A stretch of 64,000 nucleotides of DNA, from contig JARGPJ010000001.1 in the NCBI GenBank assembly GCA_029212615.1, forward strand, positions 310,001 to 374,000. The letters are read 5' to 3'. The notes beneath the pieces are model-generated. The model did no database searches. It saw only the letters and a list, made by a program, of their open reading frames with translations, and was not told the DNA's origin. Position numbers and translations under genes: made by a program. How positions within the stretch are numbered: position 1 is the first letter of the stretch; each line of letters begins with the position of its first letter. Below are positions 42,960 through 52,775 of this stretch, one piece after another. This DNA is from Verrucomicrobiales bacterium (GTDB lineage: Bacteria > Verrucomicrobiota > Verrucomicrobiia > Verrucomicrobiales > DEV007).

Positions 42960-44060
42960 ATGCGCTTTTCAACTTTGCTCAAAAAGCCCGCCGAGTGGAT
43001 GCGATCCCCCGGGCCTCAGAGCGATATTGTCATGACAAGCCGGGTCAGGCTTGCCCGAAACCTGGTCGGCCATCCATTCCCCGGTTGGGCACGGAAAGAA
43101 GACCGCTCTGTCATCATGGAAGAGGTTCGCCCCCCCCTTGAAGAATTGAGTGAAATGAAAGACTCATTCTCCGAGGAGATGACGAAGCTGACCGCTCTCG
43201 AAAAACAGGTTCTCGTCGAACGCCACCTTATCAGCCGGGAACACGCCGCGAAAGGTCCCGGATGCGGCACTGTCATGAATCGCTCGCAGACGATCAGCGT
43301 CATGGTCAATGAAGAGGATCACCTCCGCATGCAGGCCATCCGCCCCGGACTGCAGCTTATGTCAGCCTATCGATCCCTCGATCAGATCGATAGTTCACTC
43401 GAAAAAGAGCTGCCCTACGCCTTCGACCACCAGTATGGCTATCTCACGGCCTGCCCGACCAATCTCGGCACGGGAATGCGGGCTTCCGCCATGCTCCACC
43501 TCCCCGGACTGGTTCTCGGAGAGCAAATCAACCAAACGATCCAGGGGGCGAACAAAATCGGCCTCGCGGTCCGCGGGCTCTACGGAGAGGGCACCGAAGC
43601 GCTTGCCAACCTTTTCCAAATTTCAAATCAGAACACTCTGGGTACCGATGAGGGTGAAATCATTGAACATCTCGACCGCGTCATCACTCAGATGATCGAA
43701 AACGAGAAAAATGCGCGGATGAAGATCCTCGAGGACAAGCCCACCATGATGCAGGATCAGATCGGTCGCGCCTACGCCGTCTTGAAATATGCGCACATCA
43801 TTACGTCGAAAGAGGCACTAAATTATCTTTCCATGATTCGCCTGGGCTGTGATCTTGGCTTTGTGCCGGAAGAGGAACGGGAGACCATCAATGTTCTCCT
43901 CACTGAGATTCAACCGGCTCATCTCCAAATCTCCGCAAAGCGTAAATTATCCCCGGAAGAACGGGATATCTTGCGCGCCGACATAATCCGTACGAGTTTA
44001 AATAGGCTGACGCCTCCCGATTTTTCCACTATACTCACCGAAAGGGACGACGATGAATAA
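42960..44060 (+). CDS. mcsB: Protein-arginine kinase McsB
   Basis: McsB phosphorylates protein arginines and so tags proteins for ClpC-ClpP. The ATG at 42960 gives 366 residues (B. subtilis 363). The frame is open further upstream inside mcsA but the natural start is clear (MRFSTLLKKPAEWM). Kinase motifs, in the guanido-kinase fold: TSRVRLARN (26-34, ATP-binding Arg), VNEEDHLRMQ (acidic catalytic residues) and CPTNLGTGMRASAMLHLPGL. The stop overlaps the clpC start by eight bases, so the two are translationally coupled. Together they suggest the full Firmicutes-type arginine-phosphorylation pathway, found here outside Firmicutes. No YwlE-type phosphatase is seen in this window. Confidence 0.94.
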   Translation: MRFSTLLKKPAEWMRSPGPQSDIVMTSRVRLARNLVGHPFPGWARKEDRSVIMEEVRPPLEELSEMKDSFSEEMTKLTALEKQVLVERHLISREHAAKGPGCGTVMNRSQTISVMVNEEDHLRMQAIRPGLQLMSAYRSLDQIDSSLEKELPYAFDHQYGYLTACPTNLGTGMRASAMLHLPGLVLGEQINQTIQGANKIGLAVRGLYGEGTEALANLFQISNQNTLGTDEGEIIEHLDRVITQMIENEKNARMKILEDKPTMMQDQIGRAYAVLKYAHIITSKEALNYLSMIRLGCDLGFVPEEERETINVLLTEIQPAHLQISAKRKLSPEERDILRADIIRTSLNRLTPPDFSTILTERDDDE

Positions 44061-46572
44061 CTTTACCCCCCGCGCTCAACAAGTTCTCGCACTGGCCCGT
44101 AAGGAAGCCGACCGGTTTAACCACAATTACGTTGGGACCGAACACCTCCTTCTCGGACTGATTAAACTCGGTCAGGGAGTGGCCGTTAACGTGTTACAGA
44201 AAATGAACCTCGACTTGGAGACCGTGCGTCTCGAAGTCGAAAAGCAGGTTGGAAATGGCCCCGAGACCAAAATGGTCGGGAACATTCCCTACACTCCCCG
44301 CGTTAAAAAGGTTCTCGCTCTTGCCGGCAAAGAAGCAAAAGCGCTCAATCACAGCTATGTCGGGACGGAGCACATCCTCCTCGGCCTGCTTCGTGAGGGT
44401 GACGGAGTCGCTGCCCGCGTCCTTAAGAATCTGGAAGTCGACATCGAGCGCACCCGCAACGAGATCCTGCATGAACTCGATCCAAACTTTGCCGGTGGAA
44501 ACATCGAGGACGAAGAGGGTGAATTTGAAGAAATGAGTGGTGGCGGAAGTCGCAAGGAAGGCAAAACGCCTGCGCTCAAAGCTTTTGGCCGTGACCTGAC
44601 GGAACTGGCCCACAATGCGGATCTCGATCCTGTGATCGGACGCAGCTCGGAGATTGAGCGCGTTATTCAGATTCTCTGCCGCCGCACGAAGAACAACCCA
44701 GTTCTCATCGGTGAGGCGGGTGTCGGAAAAACGGCGATTGCTGAAGGGCTCGCTCAGGAAATTGCTTCAGGGAACGTCCCCGAGCTGCTTCGCGACAAAA
44801 AAGTGATCACCCTGGACCTCGCCCTCATGGTTGCCGGGACCAAGTATCGCGGTCAGTTTGAAGAGCGGATCAAAGCCGTCATGGACGAGATCAAACGCTC
44901 CAAGAATGTCATTCTTTTCATCGATGAGTTGCACACCATCGTAGGTGCCGGCTCCGCCGAAGGAGCCATGGACGCTTCGAACATCATCAAACCGGCCCTG
45001 AGCCGTGGTGAACTTCAGTGCATCGGCGCGACAACGATGAACGAATACCGCAAGTTCATCGAAAAAGACGCCGCACTTGAGCGCCGTTTTCAGCAGGTTA
45101 AAGTCGAAGAGCCCAGCGAAGAGGACGCGATCCTTATTCTTCAAGGGCTGCGCTCCAAATATGAGGCGCACCACAAGGCTGACTTCACGAATGAAGCGAT
45201 CGAAGCCTGCGTGAAACTCTCGGCCCGCTACCTCACCGGACGTTTCCTCCCCGACAAAGCCATCGACATTCTCGATGAAGCCGGCGCCCGCGCCCGCATC
45301 TCTTCACTGACCCGCCCGCCGGCGATCCGTGATCTTGAAACTGAGATCGAGGAAATCGTCGTCGAAAAAGAAGCGGCGATTAAAGACCAGGACTTCGAAA
45401 ACGCTGCCGCTCTCCGCGATAAGGAGAAAAACAAGCGTCAGGAAATGGATGAAATTCTCGAAGAGTGGCGAAACACGAACGAAGAGAAAATCGTGACGAT
45501 TGAGGAAGACGACATCATGTCTGTCGTCGCAAAGTGGACCGGTGTCCCTCTCCAGCGCATGGAGGAAAAGGAAACCGAGAAACTCCTCAAAATGGAAGAG
45601 GAACTCAAGCGTCGTGTCATTGGGCAGGACGAAGCGGTCACCGCGATTTCAAAAGCACTGCGCCGCAGCCGGGCCGATCTTAAAGATCCCCGTCGCCCCA
45701 TCGGCTCATTCGTATTCCTCGGACCGACCGGTGTCGGTAAAACCTACCTCGCCCGCAATCTTGCCGACTTTATGTTCGGTGATCCGGAAGCGCTCATTCA
45801 AATCGACATGTCTGAGTACATGGAGAAATTCACGAGCAGCCGACTGATTGGATCGCCTCCCGGCTATGTCGGATACGAAGAAGGTGGCCAGCTTTCCGAA
45901 GCCGTTCGCCGACGCCCTTACTCCGTTGTTCTTTTCGACGAGATTGAAAAAGCTCACCCGGACGTCATGAATCTTCTTCTCCAGATTCTGGAAGAAGGCA
46001 TGATCACTGACAGCCTCGGTCGTAAAATCGATTTCCGTAACACCATCATCATTCTCACCTCGAACGTTGGTGCCGACGTCATCAAGCGTCAGGTCAACAT
46101 GGGCTTCGGTAACATGAGCGGTGGCGACGAAAATTACGAAGGCATGCGCGACAAGATTCTTGAGCGCGCCAAAGATGCCTTCAAGCCCGAGTTCCTCAAT
46201 CGACTCGACGAGAAAATCGTCTTCCACGTGCTTGATCGCGAGAATCTGACCAAGATCGTCGACCTCGAGATCAACACCGTGACGAAGCGCCTCGCCGAGA
46301 AGAATATTCAAATCAAACTCGACAAGAAGGCCAAGGAATTCCTCATCGAAGAGGGATACGACCCCAACTATGGCGCCCGCCCTATGCGCCGCACCGTGGA
46401 ACGTCACATCGAGGACCCGCTTGCTGAGCACCTCCTTCGTGGCGACGTCCAAAGCGGACAACTGGTCAAAGTCAGCCACAAGAAGGATGAGAAGTTCCTC
46501 TCCTTCAAAGCGGAAGACATTGACGACGGGGACAAAGAAAACGTTGAGCCGGTTAGCTCAGTCGAAAGCTGA
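44053..46572 (+). CDS. clpC: ClpC AAA+ unfoldase
   Basis: The 839-residue Hsp100 protein has a double Clp N domain (two repeats, [21 protein letters not shown] and [21 protein letters not shown]). AAA domain 1 has Walker [10 protein letters not shown] at 220-228 and Walker B FIDELHT. A coiled middle domain with a UVR-type stretch ([20 protein letters not shown]) follows. AAA domain 2 has GPTGVGKT from 557, then ClpB-type D2 and the C-terminal region. The tripeptide loop for ClpP docking is expected near MGFGN (residues about 690). The McsB arginine-phosphate mark is recognised by the ClpC N domain in Bacillus. It is co-translated with mcsB, and an intrinsic terminator follows at 46593. Confidence 0.96.
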   Translation: MNNFTPRAQQVLALARKEADRFNHNYVGTEHLLLGLIKLGQGVAVNVLQKMNLDLETVRLEVEKQVGNGPETKMVGNIPYTPRVKKVLALAGKEAKALNHSYVGTEHILLGLLREGDGVAARVLKNLEVDIERTRNEILHELDPNFAGGNIEDEEGEFEEMSGGGSRKEGKTPALKAFGRDLTELAHNADLDPVIGRSSEIERVIQILCRRTKNNPVLIGEAGVGKTAIAEGLAQEIASGNVPELLRDKKVITLDLALMVAGTKYRGQFEERIKAVMDEIKRSKNVILFIDELHTIVGAGSAEGAMDASNIIKPALSRGELQCIGATTMNEYRKFIEKDAALERRFQQVKVEEPSEEDAILILQGLRSKYEAHHKADFTNEAIEACVKLSARYLTGRFLPDKAIDILDEAGARARISSLTRPPAIRDLETEIEEIVVEKEAAIKDQDFENAAALRDKEKNKRQEMDEILEEWRNTNEEKIVTIEEDDIMSVVAKWTGVPLQRMEEKETEKLLKMEEELKRRVIGQDEAVTAISKALRRSRADLKDPRRPIGSFVFLGPTGVGKTYLARNLADFMFGDPEALIQIDMSEYMEKFTSSRLIGSPPGYVGYEEGGQLSEAVRRRPYSVVLFDEIEKAHPDVMNLLLQILEEGMITDSLGRKIDFRNTIIILTSNVGADVIKRQVNMGFGNMSGGDENYEGMRDKILERAKDAFKPEFLNRLDEKIVFHVLDRENLTKIVDLEINTVTKRLAEKNIQIKLDKKAKEFLIEEGYDPNYGARPMRRTVERHIEDPLAEHLLRGDVQSGQLVKVSHKKDEKFLSFKAEDIDDGDKENVEPVSSVES

Positions 46573-46592
46573 GGCCCCAGATTATTTCATAC

Positions 46593-46629
46593 AAAAAAAG
46601 CCGTCCCGCGAAAGTGGGTCGGCTTTTTT
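46593..46629. terminator. Bidirectional intrinsic terminator between clpC and pgsA
   Basis: A tract of A, then GCCGTCCC, a short loop, GGGTCGGC and a run of T form a hairpin with one internal mismatch. It lies 20 bp after the clpC stop and before the convergent pgsA end, so it can stop both transcripts. Confidence 0.88.
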
Positions 46630-46654
46630 GTTAACCCGATCGCCGGATCGTTTA

Positions 46655-47239
46655 TCAGCAATCCGAAAGCATCTTGCGATTCTTCCAGACATAGCTGCAA
46701 CCGGACCAGAGCGTGAGGATCAGGCTCAGCCAGATCAGGACAAGGCCAAGATGATCCGGCCCGAGATAGAACGACTCGAAGACCGGTTTCAAAAAGGATA
46801 GAATCTTGTCCGTTGAGGCAAGGAAAAGCAGAAAGTAGATCACAGTCACGATCTGAAAAATCGTCTTATACTTGCCGAGGTTCTCAGCCGCAAGGACAAC
46901 ACCCTCCGCTGAGGCAAGGAGTCTGAGACCGGTGACAAGAAATTCACGGCTCAGAATCACAACCACAATCCAGGCAGGAATGAGTTCGAGACGGGTCAAA
47001 AGAACGAACCCCGCACACATCAGCACTTTATCCGCGAGCGGATCCATGAGCTTTCCGAAATTGGTGATCAGGCCGTGCTTTCTCGCGAGATGACCATCAA
47101 GGAAATCGGTAAATGCCGCGATCGAAAAGACCAGTAAAGCAGCCGTCCGGGTGAACTCGACCCCTTCGATGGAGAGGAGAGCAACGAAAACGAAAGAAAG
47201 AAAAAGGCGGGCAACCGTCAGTTGGTTGGGCAGGTTCAT
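46655..47239 (-). CDS. pgsA: Phosphatidylglycerophosphate synthase
   Basis: PgsA joins CDP-diacylglycerol with glycerol-3-phosphate, the committed step to phosphatidylglycerol, in the inner membrane. The 194-residue protein has the CDP-alcohol phosphotransferase signature DFLDGHLARKHGLITNFG followed by KLMDPLADK, with the four conserved Asp. It begins MNLPNQLTVARLFLS and has about five or six membrane helices. ATG at 47237-47239 is the clear start. It is convergent with clpC and lies alone on its strand, with about 170 bp without genes before the next gene. Confidence 0.93.
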   Translation of the reverse strand: MNLPNQLTVARLFLSFVFVALLSIEGVEFTRTAALLVFSIAAFTDFLDGHLARKHGLITNFGKLMDPLADKVLMCAGFVLLTRLELIPAWIVVVILSREFLVTGLRLLASAEGVVLAAENLGKYKTIFQIVTVIYFLLFLASTDKILSFLKPVFESFYLGPDHLGLVLIWLSLILTLWSGCSYVWKNRKMLSDC

Positions 47240-47413
47240 AAGGAATAAAGGCCGAGCATAGCCCCCCCTCTTCCAACCGGCAAACAGATCAAACCAACAA
47301 TTTGTTCAAGTTGCACGTTTTCCCGGACTGCGAATTCGAATCGCCGCGCAGGAATTGCTGTGATTGGCAAAGACGAGCCAGCCTCCCTCTCACATTCCAG
47401 AGCCCGCCCGGAC

Positions 47414-47947
47414 TCACGATCGACTCAAGGGACGGATCTCGCGAATGTTCAGGGGAGTGACGACTTTGGTCGACTTCCTCTGAACACTCTCAGCGGGAGC
47501 GTCGGCTTCAACCGCGGCCTCTTCGACAGGTTCGGCGACCACCCTTGCGGACGTGTATTCTTCAAGTTCAGGCCGATGAATCCGGCCCGCAAAGACGCGG
47601 ACATCCGTCACCGCTTTGATTGAGTCCATTTCTTTTTCAAGATCTATAAACTTCCCGGGGGACTCAGCGGGAAGAGTTGAAACCGTCTCTTCTACAAGTT
47701 CAGTCGAGGGCTCACTGAGAGTTTCCTCCACTTCTGCGAGGACAGGAGAACTGACTTCCTCAGCCGGGGAAAAATCCTCCGCCCTGCCTTGCTTAACGAG
47801 GACAGTCTCAACGAATCCATCGAGTTCCAAGCCATCAAAGAATTTAGAAGCTTCGAGCGTCGCCGGCTTCATCACCAGAATGGCGGCGACATGCACAGCA
47901 GTCACGACAGAACCGACAAGAAGAGTTTGATAAGAAATGTTCATCAT
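47414..47947 (-). CDS. TonB-like membrane stub with acidic linker
   Basis: The 177-residue protein has one membrane helix (about 8-28, TLLVGSVVTAVHVAAILVM) containing a His, as in the TonB anchor, where the helix Ser and His are needed for proton-driven work. About 130 residues of Glu/Pro/Val/Ser-rich low-complexity linker follow, ending in VTPLNIREIRPLSR. It lacks the usual 90-residue TonB C-terminal domain. It begins 24 bp after the ExbB-type gene on the same strand, so it probably works with that channel. It may be a truncated TonB or a dedicated energiser of a different kind. No frameshift is visible. Confidence 0.5.
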   Translation of the reverse strand: MMNISYQTLLVGSVVTAVHVAAILVMKPATLEASKFFDGLELDGFVETVLVKQGRAEDFSPAEEVSSPVLAEVEETLSEPSTELVEETVSTLPAESPGKFIDLEKEMDSIKAVTDVRVFAGRIHRPELEEYTSARVVAEPVEEAAVEADAPAESVQRKSTKVVTPLNIREIRPLSRS

Positions 47948-47971
47948 TACGGAATATCTGATTCGAATTCT

Positions 47972-48943
47972 TCAGGCTTTCGCACCAGCCGTCTGCCGGG
48001 CGATCGGGTTGACACTCAATTGATTGAAGTCGTCGTCAGAGGAAGGCGGACGCAAGAGCCGTTCGCGAATGGAGTGATACTGTTTTTTCCCGTGAGAAGT
48101 AATTGGCAGCTCGCGACTGACCGGAGCTGGCCGTTTCACAAAAATTTCTTCATCCTCTCCAAACTGAGAGTCACCTTCATCGCTGACGGGCTCTCCTTCT
48201 GGCGGCGAAGGCCGCGACATCAGGCTGCTATCGATGAACTTCCGTTCAAAAAGACGGGCAATGTCCTCTTTAAATTTAGCAATCCCGAACTCCAGCTTGT
48301 CAGTCTGAATCCCAAAGGCAATTCGCGCCAGAAATGCCGGTGTCGCCACCGTCAGGGAAATGAATACGAACCCGAGAGCACTGCCGAGGACCGGCCCGAG
48401 ACTCGCACCCGCCTCGAGGTGATCAAAACCATCCATGAGCGTCCATACGCTTCCGATCATTCCCAGAAACAGAGCAGCCGCCCCGATGAAGCGGAGCCCC
48501 CCCACCCCGGAAGCTGCTTTCATTGATGCCAGCCGGAATCCCGACTCAAAAGCACGATCGAGAATTTTTGCTTTTCCGGCCGGAAGAAGGCCTGCGTGTC
48601 GGACGCGCTCTTCCATCCCCTCAACAGGCGCTCTTGACCCAAGAAGCTGAAACGCTGTTTCCCGCGCTCCCGCGAGGTAGATCAAAAATTGCAGTGAATC
48701 TTCATCGTGCCAACCATCCTCGAATAACTCCAGAGTCGTCCTCGATTGACGGAGACGTTCCGAGAAAAGTCGATCTGCCTTATTCACCTTCAACAGCTGA
48801 AGCCATTTCGACACGATTTTCACCCAGCTGATGATCGAAAGCATCAGCAAAATCCAGATAAGAACCTTCCCGGGAAAAAGCGGCTGGTCGAGAGCGGTTT
48901 GAATGCTCCCGACATGGGTGGCGGTGGAAAGGGCGGAAATCAT
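47972..48943 (-). CDS. ExbB/TolQ/MotA-type proton channel protein
   Basis: The 323-residue protein starts at ATG 48943; an upstream TTG would be the longest option. Three membrane helices: about 28-47 (LIWILLMLSIISWVKIVSK), near 155-175 (RFIGAAALFLGMIGSVWTLM) and near 185-205 (LGSALGFVFISLTVATPAFLAR), with the cytoplasmic region between. These are the ExbB fold and the channel-lining TM2/TM3 motif. The C-terminal 70-odd residues form a charged extension absent from short ExbB. A partner ExbD gene is not adjacent; a TonB-like stub is. It may drive TonB-dependent receptors such as the one at 13560. Confidence 0.78.
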   Translation of the reverse strand: MISALSTATHVGSIQTALDQPLFPGKVLIWILLMLSIISWVKIVSKWLQLLKVNKADRLFSERLRQSRTTLELFEDGWHDEDSLQFLIYLAGARETAFQLLGSRAPVEGMEERVRHAGLLPAGKAKILDRAFESGFRLASMKAASGVGGLRFIGAAALFLGMIGSVWTLMDGFDHLEAGASLGPVLGSALGFVFISLTVATPAFLARIAFGIQTDKLEFGIAKFKEDIARLFERKFIDSSLMSRPSPPEGEPVSDEGDSQFGEDEEIFVKRPAPVSRELPITSHGKKQYHSIRERLLRPPSSDDDFNQLSVNPIARQTAGAKA

Positions 48944-49155
48944 AACCGGAACGGACAACTGAAATTTTATTAATTAGACTAAAATATCTACTTAATTTAA
49001 TAAAAAACAACCATTCCCCTGCTAAAAAACACATTTCTTTTTCTCCCTCCACGCGGAAAATCAAAAATCAGTCCCGTTTTATAATCGCCGATTCGTTGAC
49101 GATTGATCATCTTGTGATTCGATTTTTCTGAAACCAAACGTTTATTCTTTGAACC

Positions 49156-49752
49156 ATGACCACCCTTCTGATCATCCTTGCCGTTCTCGCGATCCTCTTG
49201 ATTCCCGTCTTTTTTGTCGTCGGCCTTTACAACGGCCTCGTAAAAAAACGAAACCTCTATCGTAATCAATTCTCACAGATCGACGTGCAATTGAAACGCC
49301 GCCATGATCTCATTCCCAACCTCGTCGAAACAGCGAAGTCCTACATGGAGCATGAAAGGGAAACGCTCGAGGCCGTGATCAAAGCACGCAATGCAGCGGA
49401 ATCCGCCCGTAGCAGTGCCTCTCCGGAGCCCGGCAGCGGGGAATCTGTCGCCGCGCTTGCCGCCGCCGAATCCGGTCTCGGAGGAACCCTCGGCAGACTT
49501 TTTGCCCTTTCCGAGAACTACCCCGAGCTTCGCAGTAATCAGAATATGTTACAGCTCCAGGAAGAACTCACCTCAACTGAATCCCGGGTCGCCTTTGCCC
49601 GTCAGGGATATAACGATGCGGTGATGGCCTTCAACAACAAGCTCGAAACCTTTCCTTCAAATATCGTAGCCGGCATGTTCAACTTTGTTCAGGCCACACT
49701 CTTCGAAGTCTCGGATGACTCCGAGCGCGAGGTCGTTGAAGTGAAATTCTAA
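49156..49752 (+). CDS. lemA: LemA-family protein
   Basis: The 198-residue protein has an N-terminal membrane helix (LLIILAVLAILLIPVFFVV) and then the LemA core: a coiled helix YRNQFSQIDVQLKRRHDLIPNL, then VETAKSYMEHERETLEAVI, and NQNMLQLQEELTSTESRVAFARQGYNDAV, ending in a short strand. LemA proteins form a helical bundle, are found at the membrane and commonly pair with an M48 protease, as here. The function is not settled. An Ala/Ser-rich loop sits in the middle (about 85-105). A 27-bp gap separates it from the protease gene. Confidence 0.92.
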   Translation: MTTLLIILAVLAILLIPVFFVVGLYNGLVKKRNLYRNQFSQIDVQLKRRHDLIPNLVETAKSYMEHERETLEAVIKARNAAESARSSASPEPGSGESVAALAAAESGLGGTLGRLFALSENYPELRSNQNMLQLQEELTSTESRVAFARQGYNDAVMAFNNKLETFPSNIVAGMFNFVQATLFEVSDDSEREVVEVKF

Positions 49753-49778
49753 AACTCGACCTGACCCGAACAGGATCG

Positions 49779-51728
49779 ATGGATTTTTTCGAGCACCAGG
49801 AGCAGGCTCGCCGGAAAACCGGCGTCCTCATCTTCTACTTTATTCTCGCGGTCGTCGGGATCATTCTCGCGGTGTACTTTCTCACCACCGTGATCTTGAC
49901 CTTCCTCGATGACGGCCGGGGTCACGGCGGTACCAATCCATTCTGGAGACCCGAAGTCCTGATCTACACCGGGATTGGAACCTTACTCATTGTCTTTCTC
50001 ACCAGCGCCTTCAAGACGGCCCAACTCTCCGGTGGCGGCGCTGTCGTAGCTCGCGAACTGGGTGGACGGGAAATCGATCTGAATACCACGGATTTCCACG
50101 AGCGACGACTGCTCAACGTCGTCGAGGAAATGGCAATCGCTTCAGGAGTTCCTGTCCCTACCGTTTTCGTGATGGACCGGGAGGATTCGATCAACGCTTT
50201 TGCCGCCGGCAAAACAACGAGCGACGCCGTCGTCGGAGTCACGCGCGGATGCATGACCCTCCTGACCCGTGATGAACTTCAGGGGGTCATCGCCCACGAA
50301 TTCTCCCACATTCTTAACGGTGACATGCGGTTGAATATCCGCCTCATGGCCCTCCTCTACGGCATCCTTTTCCTCGCGCTGATGGGGGAACTCATTCTTC
50401 GATTTGGAGTCCGCGGAGGGCTTCAGTCGAACCGGAAAGAAGGAGCCGGAGCAGCACTCGTGATGCTCCTTGCCGGGGTCGGGCTTCTGGCCATCGGTTA
50501 CATCGGCAGCTTTTTTGGAAACCTCATTAAAGCCTCCGTTTCGCGGCAGCGGGAATATTTGGCTGACGCTTCCGCCGTTCAGTTCACACGAAATCCTGAA
50601 GGCCTCGCCGGGGCTCTCATCAAGATTGGAGGGCTGAAATCCGGTTCTGAAATGTCCCACCCAATGGCCCGCGATTGCAGCCATCTCTTTTTCAGCAGCG
50701 GATTGCGTTCCCAAATGCTGGCGACTCATCCCCCACTGAAAACCCGCATCGACCGACTCCTCCCCGGCTGGAACGGAGAATTCAGTGCTTCGATACTCCC
50801 CGCCATCACTCAAAAATCCGATCGAAACTCCTCTCACCTTTCCAGTGCCTCCGTATCGATGATCGATAGCAACGACGCCTCGGTCTCACTCAGTGAACCG
50901 GAAGCGATCGAAAGCATGCGCACGCTTCACCCCGAACAAGTCGAATTGGGACAGGATGTCCACCGCAGCCTGCCCCCACACTGGATCGAGGCCTGCCATT
51001 CACATCACGGGGCTCAGGCGATGGTTTTCGCCCTCCTTTTGGCGCAGGATGAGGCCCTTCGAAATGCAGAGCTGAGCCAGCTCCGCCAATCCTGCGACGA
51101 AGATACCTACGCTGCCGTCTCGAGTCTTTTTCGCGATGTCGGCTCACTCCACTCCACCATCAAATTCAGCCTTATCGATCTGGCGATTCCGACGCTGAGA
51201 CACCTTTCCCGGAACGAATACGAGCAATTCCGCTCCACCACCGACGAGCTCATCGCCAGCGACCGTCAGGTTAATCTCTTCGAATTTGCCCTTTTAAAGG
51301 TCATCCAACGCCACCTCGACGCCTTCTTTCAGCGATCCCGTCCGCCGAAAATGAAGTATCGAAACCTGAGACAACTGGCCGATGAAACCGCTGTCCTCCT
51401 CTCCACCCTCGCTGCCATGAGTCACAACGGTGACCCTGCCGCGACTCGTGCCGCTTTTGAAAAAGCCGGGAACTACTTAAAAAGCAACTCCCGGACGATT
51501 GTGACACTCAAAGAAGCTTCTGCCTGCGGCCTGAAAGAAATAGACAATGCGCTCTCTAAATTTAACGAAGCAGCTCCACCGGTTAAACGTGTTCTTCTTG
51601 AAGCAGCAAGCCAAAGTGTTCTCGAAGACAACGCGGTTTCGAGCCGTGAAGCCGAGCTGATCCGCGCGATCGCCGATGCGATCGGCTGTGCCATCCCCCC
51701 GTTCGTGAGAACTGCGCCAATTCTTTAA
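49779..51728 (+). CDS. HtpX-like M48 membrane metalloprotease with long C-terminal region
   Basis: The 649-residue protein is about twice HtpX. Membrane helices lie near 17-45 (ILAVVGIILAVYFLTTVIL), near 63-80, near 188-206 (MALLYGILFLALMGELIL) and near 230-250. The zinc motif HEFSH is at 173-177 with HEFSHILNGD, and the third ligand lies in REYLADASAVQFT. M48 proteases degrade misfolded membrane proteins. The residues after about 350 form a helical soluble domain I do not recognise. It is co-transcribed with the LemA gene, an arrangement common in bacteria. The ECF sigma factor gene follows about 45 bp later. Confidence 0.88.
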   Translation: MDFFEHQEQARRKTGVLIFYFILAVVGIILAVYFLTTVILTFLDDGRGHGGTNPFWRPEVLIYTGIGTLLIVFLTSAFKTAQLSGGGAVVARELGGREIDLNTTDFHERRLLNVVEEMAIASGVPVPTVFVMDREDSINAFAAGKTTSDAVVGVTRGCMTLLTRDELQGVIAHEFSHILNGDMRLNIRLMALLYGILFLALMGELILRFGVRGGLQSNRKEGAGAALVMLLAGVGLLAIGYIGSFFGNLIKASVSRQREYLADASAVQFTRNPEGLAGALIKIGGLKSGSEMSHPMARDCSHLFFSSGLRSQMLATHPPLKTRIDRLLPGWNGEFSASILPAITQKSDRNSSHLSSASVSMIDSNDASVSLSEPEAIESMRTLHPEQVELGQDVHRSLPPHWIEACHSHHGAQAMVFALLLAQDEALRNAELSQLRQSCDEDTYAAVSSLFRDVGSLHSTIKFSLIDLAIPTLRHLSRNEYEQFRSTTDELIASDRQVNLFEFALLKVIQRHLDAFFQRSRPPKMKYRNLRQLADETAVLLSTLAAMSHNGDPAATRAAFEKAGNYLKSNSRTIVTLKEASACGLKEIDNALSKFNEAAPPVKRVLLEAASQSVLEDNAVSSREAELIRAIADAIGCAIPPFVRTAPIL

Positions 51729-51772
51729 AGAAACACTGAACCTTTTACGCTCCGCCTGCGACTCCCTATCGA

Positions 51773-52327
51773 ATGGATAGAGCAATACGGCGGAACACCG
51801 GGGAGATCACTGACGAGTGGCTCGTCCTCCGAAGTCAGGAAGGATCTCCCGGCGCGTTGAACCTTTTGCTCAAGCGGTGGCAACCAAAGCTTGCCGCGAG
51901 AGCCTATCACCTCACCGGCGCGATTGATGCCGCCGCGGACATATCGCAGGAAACGCTCATCGGAATCTCCAACGGCATCAGGCGATTGCGCGATCCAAAC
52001 AGTTTTCGGAGCTGGGCATTTTCCATCGTTTCCAATAAGAGCCGCGACTGGATCCGCAAACAAACAAGAGAAAGAACGCTTTCGGACCCCATGAAAGCGA
52101 ATCCGGAAACCATCATTGAGACATCACTTGATGAATCCGGAGAACTCCTTCGGGAAGCCCTTTCCCTTCTTGAGAGGGACGACCGCGAACTGCTTCGCCT
52201 CCACTACTACGAAGGGCTCTCCATCATCGAAATTTCGAACATTGAAAGCATTCCGGCCGGTACCGTCAAATCCCGCCTTTTCACCGCAAGAGAACACCTG
52301 CGACGAAAACTCAATCCCAATACCTGA
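51773..52327 (+). CDS. ECF-type RNA polymerase sigma factor
   Basis: The 184-residue protein has sigma region 2 (LLKRWQPKLAARAYHLTGAI, then DAAADISQETLIGISNGI, RRLRDPNSFRSWAFSIVSN) and region 4 (LLERDDRELLRLHYYEGLSIIEIS, then AGTVKSRLFTAREHLRRKL). Region 1.1 and the long region-3 linker are missing, as in ECF factors. The small membrane protein gene downstream, with its start six bases on, would be a candidate anti-sigma factor. The promoter set it controls is unknown; the neighbouring A2M/PBP1C and LemA/M48 genes are plausible targets. No promoter motif repeated between them was found. Confidence 0.9.
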   Translation: MDRAIRRNTGEITDEWLVLRSQEGSPGALNLLLKRWQPKLAARAYHLTGAIDAAADISQETLIGISNGIRRLRDPNSFRSWAFSIVSNKSRDWIRKQTRERTLSDPMKANPETIIETSLDESGELLREALSLLERDDRELLRLHYYEGLSIIEISNIESIPAGTVKSRLFTAREHLRRKLNPNT

Positions 52328-52332
52328 ATAGA

Positions 52333-52713
52333 ATGAAAGAAGAAGAACTCGACCAACTCCTGAAGGACTCGTTTTCGGAAGAAGACCGGACCCTGCTTAA
52401 GAAACTATCTCACGACCCCTCTATCTTCGAAATGATCGGGGATTCCTTTCGCGGTCGAAACCGCTGGCTCACCGTTTACGCAACCATTTGGATCTTCGCC
52501 TTCCTCGGAGGAGCCGTCTGGTGCGGAATCCAGTTCGCCAGCCCGGATACCGACACCACCAAGGAGATTGTCGGCTGGGCGATTGGAACGGCCTTCTGCA
52601 TCATGATTGTCGGTCTCATCAAAATGTGGTTCTGGCTCGATATGCACCGCAACGCGATCACCCGTGAAATCAAGCGACTCGAACTGACCATCGCCGCACT
52701 CTCAGAGAAGTGA
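52333..52713 (+). CDS. Small membrane protein next to the sigma factor (DUF6768-like)
   Basis: The 126-residue protein has an acidic N-terminal cytosolic part (MKEEELDQLLKDSFSEED, then PSIFEMIGDSFRGRNRWL) and two membrane helices, near 47-65 (LTVYATIWIFAFLGGAVW) and near 83-100 (GWAIGTAFCIMIVGLIK). A charged tail MHRNAITREIKRLELTIA follows. I recall this pattern as DUF6768, found next to ECF sigma genes in planctomycetes and verrucomicrobia. A role as anti-sigma factor is inferred from position, five bases after the sigma stop. It has no zinc-binding HxxxCxxC motif. Confidence 0.65.
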   Translation: MKEEELDQLLKDSFSEEDRTLLKKLSHDPSIFEMIGDSFRGRNRWLTVYATIWIFAFLGGAVWCGIQFASPDTDTTKEIVGWAIGTAFCIMIVGLIKMWFWLDMHRNAITREIKRLELTIAALSEK

Positions 52714-52775
52714 CCTGAAAGATTTCTCATAAAACAGCCGTATGAGTCGTCTCACTTTTAGGAACCCCACTTCTC

